The notes under the pieces are model-generated. The model was given only the letters and a program-made list of their open reading frames with translations. It was not told the origin of the DNA and ran no database searches. From Eukaryota sp. TZLM1-RC (Eukaryota > Metamonada: BaSk clade), in assembly GCA_040285825.1 (NCBI GenBank), contig JAUPSS010000007.1:1834689-1898688 (forward strand): a stretch of 64,000 nt of DNA, written 5' to 3'. This document shows positions 31,322 through 40,693 of the stretch, piece by piece. Both the position numbers and the translations under genes were made by a program. How positions within the stretch are numbered: position 1 is the first letter of the stretch; every line of letters starts with the position of its first letter.

Positions 31322-31879
31322 TTAGAATTCCCTGAAGAAACTGCTTCGGAATTTGAATAATAGTTTATTGTAATTTAGATTTATTCACAAGTGTTCATTA
31401 AACTTTGGTGTTTATAAGAGGATCGTCCTCCTTAGGAGTTTTGTTTTCTATTATTGCTCTATGCTTATTTAAAACAAAGTGTTGGAAAATCAATATAAAA
31501 TCAAAAAATACCCACAATAAGTTCACAACCTATACATACACTCTGTAAGGATAAGCCAAGTTTGGTGGAATTTCTAAACACTGAATAGTTTCCTTCGATG
31601 ACGGCGTCAACTGTCATTTGTGCAAAAGATAGTGTACTACCAGTCATATCCAAGATGATGTTAGTAATGTTAAAGACCTTTGTACTTTTTCGCTTGAAGT
31701 TGAACTCAATTTGCTGGGATTAATCAAACAACCAAGACAAACAGGCATATACTTGATAAAGGAGATAAAAAGCTTTACAGAACCTAATTAATTGAATTCC
31801 TAATTAATTGAATTCAATTTATCCAAGTCCATACCTCAATGATGCATAGGATAGAGGCAACAAATGCTTATTCCTGGGG
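31322..31879. other. Intergenic, no gene seen
   Basis: About 560 bp, AT-rich. A short tandem duplication (CCTAATTAATTGAATTC-type) lies at about 31787-31817. Confidence 0.4.
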
Positions 31880-32061
31880 CGTTCCAGAGACCCCGTAGAT
31901 AAGTGTTTTTCCATGTATTGCGTACCTGTACGCATAATCGATGTTGCTGCTTTAACTATCATTTGATCGTGATATCATATAGTGATAGAACTAAAATAAG
32001 CTTAACGTCTATCAAGATTGCATGAATTGGTCAAAAGCCAGAAGGGCGTTTTGATAGAAAT
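31880..32061 (+). mobile_element. Solitary Fanzor-element 3' end (candidate orphan guide-RNA module)
   Basis: About 180 bp matching the 3' end of the Fanzor element at 51.4-52.0 kb, from the last few codons (GCGTT...GAGACCCCGTAG) to the terminal GTTTTGATAGAAAT, without the nuclease. Hairpin-forming segments are kept in both copies: TGCGTACCTGTACGCA (31919-31934), CTATCA/TGATAG (31956-31961 with 31983-31988) and TCTATCAA/TTGATAGA (32008-32015 with 32051-32058). No gene follows it closely. Confidence 0.7.
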
Positions 32062-32755
32062 TCACAGTACTTCTTCTTGTTTCTGACATAAACACTTCAA
32101 TATTGTACTTTGAAATTGCTGCTTCTTATACCCCTTCTCCTCGATTTTTTGATCAACACTGCTGCCACGTTCTCGCACATGTTTTTTAATTTCATCCACG
32201 AGATCTATTTTGAATCCAACCTTAACATTGTGGAAAAATCTTCACTTTTTGCAGAAGATATTGAATAACAATATATATATTGAATAACACACTGAATGGT
32301 GATGTAGCATTGTTGCCTTAATTGCAGCGTGGCATTTTCGTTGGGGGTGCAACTCTCCTTAATTGTGAATTGGAATAATGATGATTTATTTTCTATTCAT
32401 GTCATATGAGCCCATGGCACCAACACTACTTCTTCCCTTTTTCAAAATAAATCAGCTTAAATGAATATAAAACTGAAGAATAACTAAATAACTATAATAA
32501 TGTCAGTACATACCAAGAACTAGCTACACTTCCTAATTCTATTGCTACGTCTAGGCCGCTTAGAGGGCGTAGATTCATTGGGGGTACCTTGACGATGACT
32601 AGTGGTACGTTTACCAATGTTCTTGTTATTCTTACTAAACTACTTATAAGCTCCTAAATGCTTAACCGAATGGAGAGACTCTTCTGTTGCATTGAAGAAC
32701 GTCTCTATGTTTACGCTTCACAAGTCCAGTACTTTAAGAATAGTGGGGATTAAGT
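32062..32755. other. Intergenic in the element graveyard
   Basis: About 690 bp with no coding frame recognised. It is AT-rich and has an ATATATAT run at 32271-32279. It may contain further decayed pieces of the integrase element that follows. Confidence 0.4.
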
Positions 32756-33240
32756 TACTCATCTCGATTGCTAATCTTTTACACACTATTTTGAAAGTCT
32801 CATTGGTGCATTCAGGACCATTATCACTATGAATTAACAGAGGTATGCTAAAGACAGCCCAAACGTTTTAAATCAAAGCCACCGTAGTTTCTTAGACATT
32901 GAGTTCTTTTAGAAGGACTAAAATTGTATACCCAGTAAAAGAATCTACAAATACTAATAAATATTTGTTTCTTTCGTCAACAGCGTTCAGACGTCCAATT
33001 GTATCGACGTGGTGTCTTGCAAACGGATGATTTGCCCATAGAGATTTTGTGAAAGGTAATTGTTATCTTTCTATTGGAGCCGTTTTTTGGCAAGTTGGAC
33101 AGCTTTTGATATGATTTATAAGGTCTTTTCTCATATTAGGCCAGTAAAATTTGCTTTTGGATAGTTTGTGTAAACTAACGTTTTTGCTGGATTGACCAGA
33201 TTGGACCAAATCATGTATCAATAACAATGCCTGCTTTCTG
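32756..33240 (-). pseudogene. Ty3/gypsy-like integrase remnant
   Basis: On the minus strand, reading across a few stops: FYWPNMRKDLINHIKSCPTC (the HHCC zinc-finger end of retroviral-type integrases), then ARHHVDTIGRL with the first catalytic Asp, YLLVFVDSFTGYTILVLLK, and IPLLIHSDNGPECTNETFK with the second Asp. The segment that should carry the catalytic Glu is lost. Several in-frame stops make it a dead fragment. No reverse transcriptase is next to it, so a Ginger-type DNA transposon with the same integrase is an alternative. Confidence 0.75.
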
Positions 33241-33851
33241 AAACTTTTTGGAATTAAAATGTTGTTTTTAATGTTTTTCCAAATTTGGGTATTGTTATCT
33301 AGAATAACATTTTTAAAAAAGGATCATAATATTTTTCGCTATTTGTTGTTTAGATCTTATCCTTGAGAATTAGGAAGAAAAATAGGCAAGTCTTGGTGTC
33401 TGCTCAGGGATGAAATTGATGGTATGTCTTCATATTATTGTTGTTGCTGATAAAAAGGGTAGATATCTCAGGATTTCACGTTATAATGTGACACTCGTTC
33501 AAAGAAGGGTATCATTATTAATAAAGCTCTCTTTTCTCTCTTTATTTCTTTGGTAGTTCTGCCCACCGGCATCAATAATTATTGGCCCTAATTGCAGATG
33601 TTTTCTACACACATAGTGCTTTCATCTCTTGCTTCTATGAATGTGGATGATGTGATGTTGTCTTCTCAACAATGAAAGTTGAAGTTCTATGTTACACCAA
33701 AAAAGGATCTTGTACCAGCAAGGCTCCTTGTTGATTCTTTACCGTCGCAATCAATCGTTCTTACAAGACCTGGGGTTGATTAATCCGATAGGTGCTTCTA
33801 GATTATTTGAGATTTTCCACCTCGTCTTCCTCGTAGGAGGAATTCAGCATA

Positions 33852-34259
33852 GTGATGACTGAGTTGAAGGTTGATGCCCATAAAAGCAGCGTCCATGAAC
33901 GTATGTCCTGCAACCTGAAGCATTTTTTTCAGGCGAAAAGCAGGGCTTTCGTACTAAAATTGTCTGACTCAACCTTCATGCTCAAATTCCACAAAGGTAT
34001 TCGTCCATTAGGATTGAAAAATTTTCTGATTTCATACATTCGGGACGAGGAATTCCCTGAATCTGTTGTAATAAATACCGCAGAGGATAAACTTCATGAT
34101 TTCACGCGAATAGCCTGTTGGAACAAATCTTCAAAGACTGTTTCTGAAAATACTGAATTTGTGCATCAAACTGGTATAAAGTCTCGTTCATTTAATAAAA
34201 TTAGCAACGTGACATGTTTTAAGTATCATCAGAAAGGTAATCTGACAGCCAAGAATTAG
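33852..34259 (+). pseudogene. Gag-like remnant
   Basis: A 135-codon plus-strand frame. A helical segment (FHKGIRPLGLKNFLISYIRD, similar to MKRFAAGIAPKGLAESLVSR in the young LTR element) is followed by CFKYHQKGNLTAKN, a decayed CCHC knuckle in which two of the four metal ligands are changed. It faces the integrase remnant in the opposite orientation, so the two need not belong together. Confidence 0.5.
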
Positions 34260-34529
34260 TATGAACTTGATGATATTCCGGATTGTTTTCTATATTTACC
34301 AATGGATAGCTTTATTCGTTGATCTGGACGAAGACAGATGATTGGCATTTATTTGGACAATACGGAACCACTATAACAGCAGCCAACTTCCGTTCCCTTT
34401 GTTAAACTACAATGAAGAACATTTGTTATTACAGTGAGAAGCCATGGTCAGATTGCTTGATCAAACGATGAAAAGGTCACCTAGGAAAGTGAGAACCAAA
34501 TCGAAAACCTAGCAAAGCATACATGCATC

Positions 34530-34740
34530 ATGGCTTTTTTTATTCCTAGAAGCTGTTCTCAAATAGAACATTTGTTTTCTCTTGCGAAATATGTTTGTGA
34601 AGACAGATTTAGTTCATCTTCTAGAACGCTGAACATTATTATGATGTTGAATATTCATGTAGACCGATGGTATGACCTCAAAGTAAAAAATACAATTCGT
34701 TGTAGACGTAACTATGTAGTTTTCGTCGGGAAAAAGATGA
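34530..34740 (+). pseudogene. hAT-type transposase C-terminal remnant
   Basis: The frame reads IPRSCSQIEHLFSLAKYVCE, then a spacer, then NIIMMLNIHVDRWYDL. This matches the hAT dimerisation-domain pattern (a Ser/Glu-Arg-Phe-Ser-x-Ala block, then leucine-rich helix, then a Trp-Asp end) seen in many protist hAT elements. Nothing else of the transposase is recognisable. Confidence 0.45.
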
Positions 34741-34809
34741 TCAGCATGATTATGTTTCCAATGGATGTATTTTTGGTCATTATTTTTCTGTTATTTGAAA
34801 TGAAATAAA

Positions 34810-35560
34810 ACAATATATTGATTACAAAAATCAGATGAAATTTTGATTATATTCAGTTCTTAACTTTTGGAAACCCAACATATAATGCCAATTAATTCTT
34901 TCCGACACCTGATTATAACAACTGACCAGAAATAGCACAACTTCGGTTCAAAATAGATCGTCCTGAAAATTCTATCTCTTGGTTATATCCTATCTAAAAA
35001 TTTGGAAAATGTTGAATTGATTGGCGATCACTACCACCTTGAAATACTTAATCAACATTTTGGATGATAATTTTGTCTTTAGAAACGCTGGTGATTCAAC
35101 CATTAGCTCACTTGCTTCAAACGTTGAAATTAACCAAGATGCGGAAGACTTGGCTGATCTTGAGATCAACATTTCTCGTTGTGATCGACAGTCGGTTCAT
35201 CAAACTCAAGAAGAAATAAGTGATAATGCACTGTCTTCATTATGGATGTAATGATTACTTATAGAATGAATGCTTTTAAAATGCAGCTGCTATCGATATT
35301 TGAAATAATTGTTATTGTTTATTCACAAATATCAAAAAAATTACTCATCATATTGCCTGGATTTTTAGAAAAGAATATAGCATTTATGAGGCTGAAAAAA
35401 ATGTAGAAAATCGTGTAGAAAACAAAATAAAAAAAATAAAATAAACTAAGAAGTTTGAAATAGATGAAACACAAAATTTCATGACAAGGAACAACAAGGC
35501 TAGAATATTTCAGTGCTTTTTACACGATCGGAATTTCAACAAAAGTTCATTCCTTTGTTT
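34810..35560. other. Intergenic, no supported gene
   Basis: About 750 bp. The plus-strand frame 35021-35251 (76 codons; acidic, ENINQDAEDLADLEI-like) looks somewhat protein-like but has no family I know and no supporting context. Confidence 0.35.
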
Positions 35561-35564
35561 TCAA

Positions 35565-35980
35565 TTAAACTTTTAACTTGCAAATAACTGATGTACCTAT
35601 TATTTCCACCGATACAAACATTTTACCGTGTCTCACAACCGCATCTGCACTCTTGACCTTTACTGAAGGCTCTTCTGTTCCCATTAACGTCATCCTTTGC
35701 TTATAAAAGGAACAGGGAACTCCCCCTAACACCAAAATTGTGAATCTGTTCTTCAGTAGATGGTCTAGTAGATTCTCATCAAGACCACCTAGAAAAACGC
35801 AAAATAAAAGTAGAAAAAACCTAGAAATTCCAACAGTATCAGTAAGTCTATTGCTAATTAATTTCGAAAATGAGTGCATCATATACATATACATTCATAT
35901 ACACTCCGGAAAATCGGTGGACAGCTTGTTTAACAATTGATAAGGACGTTGAGTTTAACCCTGGTGCTGTTTATATTCTG
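35565..35980 (-). CDS. Unrecognised possible gene with short introns
   Basis: The minus-strand end reads GLDENLLDHLLKNRFTILVL, GGVPCSFYKQRMTLMGTEEP and VVRHGKMFVSVEIIGTSVIC, which looks like a real C-terminus. A 32-nt GTTTTT...TTCTAG intron at about 35790-35821 could join it to a preceding exon (IDLLILLEFL), and a further intron starting GTGTATATG near 35910 could lead to an exon ending VKQAVHRFSG. I cannot confirm the junctions or assign a family. Confidence 0.35.
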
Positions 35981-37280
35981 CTCATTTAGACTGTTCAAAA
36001 CCAGAAACAATTCACACTGATGATGTTATGAATTGCTGGGATGAACAAATGTTAAATCATTATAATCAATTGTTATTATTTATCAGTAGTGTTGTTTACA
36101 TCAGCACTGTAGGTAACAAATTGATGGTCATCTCCAATTTTTGGCAGCAATTGATTGAAAAATTTCAGAGAATCGATTTATCATCATAATTATCAATGAT
36201 GGTCAAATGGAACTTAGCAATTATTGATCTTGAGCAGAAAAAATGTATGTATTTAGACCCTCAATTGGATTACTCATTATTTTCTGACGACATCATCAAA
36301 GGGTAACTTTTCTCAAAAATTTCAAAAATTGGAAAATATTTGATAATTTAGGATATTGAAACTTTTGGAATAGGGGTAGGACAACCACAAACTCCTATCT
36401 ATAGACTATAGACTATAGTTTATACGTACTGTACTATATTCATATTTTTTATTGTCAATTCACACGAACATATGTTTGTCTATAATGTCAGGACTAGACC
36501 TGTGCAATGGACTCAAAATCTCGACTTGAGTCGACTCTGTGTCTTGAATGATTGATGATTACTCAGTCGTTTATGTATATATGAATAGAGAATAAAATAA
36601 AGAGAATTACTCTCAATATTTGGTAGAGACTCCTTTAAAACAAATTTACGAAAAACAATCAGATGAATTCAAAAGCAAAATTTAAAATTACCAAGAATAA
36701 ATAAAAAGAAAATTGAGTATTAATTGACTTTCAATTTCATGTTGAAAACAAGAATCACTGCAAGAAAGTTTAAAAAAAATCAGCAAAACAGGAAGAAGAG
36801 CAACTAGCCTTAATAAAATTAAACAGCAATAAAATTGATTTAATTGATTTAAGTTTATAATAATCATTAGTAGAAATTGAAATAAGAGTAAAAAAGAAAT
36901 TAATAACAGAGTGATAAAGTTGCAATAACAAACTGATTGATAACCAAGACCAATTATATTAGGATTCCTGACAGAGCAGAAAACATTAGAAAAGTAATTA
37001 AAAGTGAAAAACCTACCTCTTGAAGAAACACATAATGAATTAGCGGATATGATTCAATGAAAATCAAATTAAAAAGTTCACAAAAGAATTGGGTTGGTGA
37101 AGTTTGAGTGGTGTTTGGTTTGATTCTAAGAGAAATTGTTTTCATGCTCAGTGTACCATTAGCCATTCTAATAGATCAAGATATTTAATTAGGTAAGTTG
37201 ATATTTAATTAAATAACTACTTGAACTGTGAAGGAAACGACATCATGTAGAGTGTAATCGGGAGCTAAGACAGTTACGCC
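35981..37280. other. Long AT-rich region without a supported gene
   Basis: About 1.3 kb. A minus-strand frame 37166-36954 begins MANGTLSMKTISLRIKPNTT and ends at a possible donor (GTAGGT), so it could be a first exon, but no continuation fits. The rest is A/T-rich with many stops in all frames. Confidence 0.35.
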
Positions 37281-37515
37281 TTTTCAATCCAAAAAAGCAA
37301 AAGATTCAGTTGGAAAATCCAGTGATACAGAAATCCAACACCATCAGAACACTCAAGAGATGGTGATTCGTCACGGGCTTACCATGCACAAGTTTGTGGA
37401 ATAGAGATCGAAATGCTTCGTTGAATATGTTGGCAAAGGTAGAAGCGCATGTAAATGGTGGAGATAACAAGATACATCCACTGAAGGTATTAAGGAGAAA
37501 ATCTTACATAAATCA
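37281..37515 (+). mobile_element. Fanzor/TnpB-type nuclease relic 3, C-terminal end, upstream of the HEAT-like gene
   Basis: Plus-strand homologue of the relics before DIS3 and the ASPL gene. The end is the best kept of the three: LWNRDRNASLNMLAKVEAHV then NGGDNKIHPLKVLRRKS, with the RuvC-III RD-N-AS motif intact. The zinc-ribbon region upstream is frame-shifted (VIRHGLTMHK). A TAG stop follows near 37543. It is co-directional with the gene whose ATG is at 37560, about 45 bp beyond the shared sequence. Confidence 0.72.
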
Positions 37516-37559
37516 AATACATAATCATCCCTTCACCAGATAGATAGACATCTGTCAAA

Positions 37560-39980
37560 ATGAGCACTTCCTTTCTTGATGACTTTTCCTCTTCGTTACA
37601 GGAGTTTGAACGTTTTGTTGATAGTGATGCGTTGAATCTTCAAGACCTTGCTTCAGCCAAATTACCTTATACTCCTCTAGAAGGCTCTGGTCAGTCTCTT
37701 TCTGATTCTCCTTCCTTGCCACACACTTCCACCAAACTTCTACCTTCTGATGGTGTTCTCCATGATGTATACGACTCCCTTGATGTTGTTCGTGATTTGG
37801 TTCTCTCTCCTCAGACGTCTTCACCTCAACATCCTAATCTTTCCCGCCCACCCAGTTCCCCTTACTTCATGGAGGATCAGTTGAGGGCGGTTGTGGTCAA
37901 CCCTGACATGAGCGAGGAAAAGCTTCACTTGGTGGAGAAGATCCTAGATGATTTATTAATGGAAACTGACGTGGATAGCTCAATCATGAACCAAATATCT
38001 GATCTTTTTCAGTTTTACTATACTCATTCCGCCAGCAATTTGCTACTAACAAAGTTTTTAAATCTTTTTATTCAGACGAATAATATCTCGTTGTTATTAA
38101 CACTCAATACCATTTTGAAATCTGTGAAGTTTGAGTCATTTTTGATGTCCTTTTTGCTCAACTCCCCTCTTTTGTTTTCCTCAATACTAGTACCCATATT
38201 GTTTGATGTCCTCACCACCACTACGGTACTTGAAACAAAGTCACTAGTGGTCTATGCTTTAAGGTTTCTCAATCATTATCACGTTAGTGATGACGTCATC
38301 AATTATCTTTTCGAACTTTTGCTTTCAAAAACTTGTTCAATTAAAAAATCTAGTATTGCAAGAACTTTGGCTAGGCTTAGTGTGGAAAATATTTACAAAT
38401 TAATTGACATTTCTGAGTGTTATCCCTATCAGTCAATAATTGAAGCAGTCCTACTTGGTTTAGGGGGAGTTTCGGCAACCAGTTTAGAAAAGTCTTGTGT
38501 TTCTGACCCTGTTGATATCATACTTAACCCAGTTAGTAACCCTGCTGCTCAATCGGTTTCCTTTTCAGCTTCCAATGAAGTTTCTGATTGCAATCATCTG
38601 ATTGGGGATGAGGAATTAATTCTGGAACAATACGTTGGTAAAAAACTAGTATTAAACATTTCTGTTGCTTCAATCAGTTCCGCAATCAGAAAATCTGGAA
38701 ATTTCAATCACAGTCAATCAAATTCTGATGAGCTTCCGTTTACACCAACTGACGAGTTATGGTCATTTTTTGTGAAAAGTCTTTCAAATTCAAAAGAAAA
38801 GGTCATAATAGCTGGTTTGAAAGCTATGAGATCATTTTGCTCGTTGAATTCTCTCGACTTGGCACGCATTCCGCTCAAAAATCTCACGTTTTCTGCTGAA
38901 GTTAAAACTGAATTTGCCAAAACAATTCCCTATTTATTTAACAAATCTTTTAATGGAGATTATTTAATTAAACTTTTGATAACTTTATTGAGTGATCGCT
39001 TCTTCAAAGTTAAAAGAGTAGTAATTGAGGCCTGTGGTGAATTAAAAAGACAAATTTGTCCTGATTTGAAAAACAAATTGATTGGAAAATTACAAACTTT
39101 TTTATTAGATTCAAAAAACTCCCTCCCAAATATTTTAATAGCAAATGCTTTGTTAACTTTAAACTCAGAGGAAAGTTTTGGTTTCTTAAATGATTTAATT
39201 ACGTCTGCAAAATGTTCAAAATTAGTTCAGGATTTGATTGAAGCTCTTTATTTGTATTTGATTATGAATTCAGATTTGGTCAGTTTTGTCCATTTTATTG
39301 ATTTATTTTCAACTTCCCTCCATCAATTAGTTGCCAAATCTTCTTCTTATATGGTGCGCTACACTTCCATGTGTCATTTGTTGTTTCTACGTCAGCATCA
39401 CGTCATGGATTGGTTTGATGATGTCATCAGAGAGGTCAATTTCCATCAAACACGTGATCAAGAACGTTTACCTATATATCTACAGTCGAGGGCGCTTTTA
39501 CCTTTGGCATATAAATTTTTGCGCGAACCACATTCAATTCTCTCTAATTTAGGCTTAAAAGTATTAATTAATGGTGGACCGGAAGGCAAATTACTACTTG
39601 TTGAGGGCGCTCTTAGGGATGAAAGCCCTATTTGCAGATCAAACTCCATTACCGCACTTCGTCACTTTGGGGCATCTTCCCTGAGAATTTTTCTTTTAGG
39701 TGTGTTGGATGGTGATAAGAATGTGGAGCTTTCAGCGATAGAGTCTCTATCGGCGTTTACTGCAGAAGAATTGGTTACTTTTATTACTAATTTGGATGTA
39801 GAAGAAGTCAAGGGAATTCTGACCACAGTTCAAAATGTCTTGACTCGTGAAGACCCTGTTGAGGAACAATTAGTTAAAAATCTTAGGATTTTACACAGGT
39901 TTGGAACTGATTTCATTATTAATTCTAATGGTAATCTGCAATTGCATTCGAAAGTCTGTGACTCACCCTTTCTACTATAG
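37560..39980 (+). CDS. Large HEAT/ARM-like alpha-solenoid protein, family unrecognised
   Basis: An 806-residue single-exon protein. Residues 1-120 are Ser/Pro-rich and probably disordered. From about 120 to the end it is a run of paired hydrophobic helices typical of HEAT/ARM solenoids, for example DRFFKVKRVVIEACGELKRQ, YMVRYTSMCHLLFLRQHHVM and ESPICRSNSITALRHFGASS; the last repeats are the most regular. I compared it mentally with coatomer, adaptin and importin families and found no signature of these. HEATR4-like ciliary proteins are a possibility given the flagellar genes nearby, but this is a guess. GACATCTGTCAAA directly precedes the ATG. Confidence 0.8.
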   Translation: MSTSFLDDFSSSLQEFERFVDSDALNLQDLASAKLPYTPLEGSGQSLSDSPSLPHTSTKLLPSDGVLHDVYDSLDVVRDLVLSPQTSSPQHPNLSRPPSSPYFMEDQLRAVVVNPDMSEEKLHLVEKILDDLLMETDVDSSIMNQISDLFQFYYTHSASNLLLTKFLNLFIQTNNISLLLTLNTILKSVKFESFLMSFLLNSPLLFSSILVPILFDVLTTTTVLETKSLVVYALRFLNHYHVSDDVINYLFELLLSKTCSIKKSSIARTLARLSVENIYKLIDISECYPYQSIIEAVLLGLGGVSATSLEKSCVSDPVDIILNPVSNPAAQSVSFSASNEVSDCNHLIGDEELILEQYVGKKLVLNISVASISSAIRKSGNFNHSQSNSDELPFTPTDELWSFFVKSLSNSKEKVIIAGLKAMRSFCSLNSLDLARIPLKNLTFSAEVKTEFAKTIPYLFNKSFNGDYLIKLLITLLSDRFFKVKRVVIEACGELKRQICPDLKNKLIGKLQTFLLDSKNSLPNILIANALLTLNSEESFGFLNDLITSAKCSKLVQDLIEALYLYLIMNSDLVSFVHFIDLFSTSLHQLVAKSSSYMVRYTSMCHLLFLRQHHVMDWFDDVIREVNFHQTRDQERLPIYLQSRALLPLAYKFLREPHSILSNLGLKVLINGGPEGKLLLVEGALRDESPICRSNSITALRHFGASSLRIFLLGVLDGDKNVELSAIESLSAFTAEELVTFITNLDVEEVKGILTTVQNVLTREDPVEEQLVKNLRILHRFGTDFIINSNGNLQLHSKVCDSPFLL

Positions 39981-40693
39981 AACTACTGATGGGGAGCGCT
40001 GAGTCATTTTCGTTTTCTCTTTTGTTTTTCCATTTGTTTTTCCATTTGTTTTTTCTCTTTGTGTATTATATTTATTCAACAAGAATTTTTTGTTCACTTT
40101 TGATTTAAATGATTTTACTTGAATTCTTTTTAAAAAACTTACTGTTTCTCAATTTCTTCTCAATAAATTTGTCCTGTTTTGTATTTCTTTCTATTTAAGC
40201 GAATGGTTTGTGGTCAACTATACCTTAGGGGTACAGCATTCCACTGCCAATACTGGCACTGGACAATTTTTGAAAATCATATCAATATCTTTTGAAAACA
40301 AAAGTAAATTGCTTGGATTGAATTTCATGGTAAACTTTTATTGCCATATGACAACTATCATCAATAATATATTAAACATCGTTCCGTAGTTTTATTTTGT
40401 GATTTTTCGAATGCTCAAAAGGTGATGTACATTAGGACGATTAGTTACAATTCTGTTGCAGTTCCATCATTTATTTTCTTTTGAAAAGATTTTCTTTTCA
40501 AATTTTTTTTATGCTACAAATTAAAGTTCAATATCTTCATTAATGAAATGTAGAATTTCGTAAGATTCATCACTATTAGTTGCCTTTAGGGTATTGAGTT
40601 GTGTTAACTCGAAATCCTAGTTACATTGGATGACGAAAATGGATTTCCGTTGTACTCGGTTGTTTTGGTTGATAGACTCTTTTTGTCTACCAT
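39981..40693. other. Intergenic, no gene seen
   Basis: About 710 bp between the HEAT-like and RRP6 genes. The first 60 bp after the stop repeat TTTGTTTTTCCA three times, probably 3' UTR. Nothing else recognised. Confidence 0.45.

Noticed and set aside
35935-35975. A plus-strand KDVEFNPG string resembling the 2A-like peptide found at the start of some LINE proteins
   Set aside because: The final Pro-Gly-Pro is not present (NPGAV), stops lie close by, and no retrotransposon frame follows. Treated as chance.
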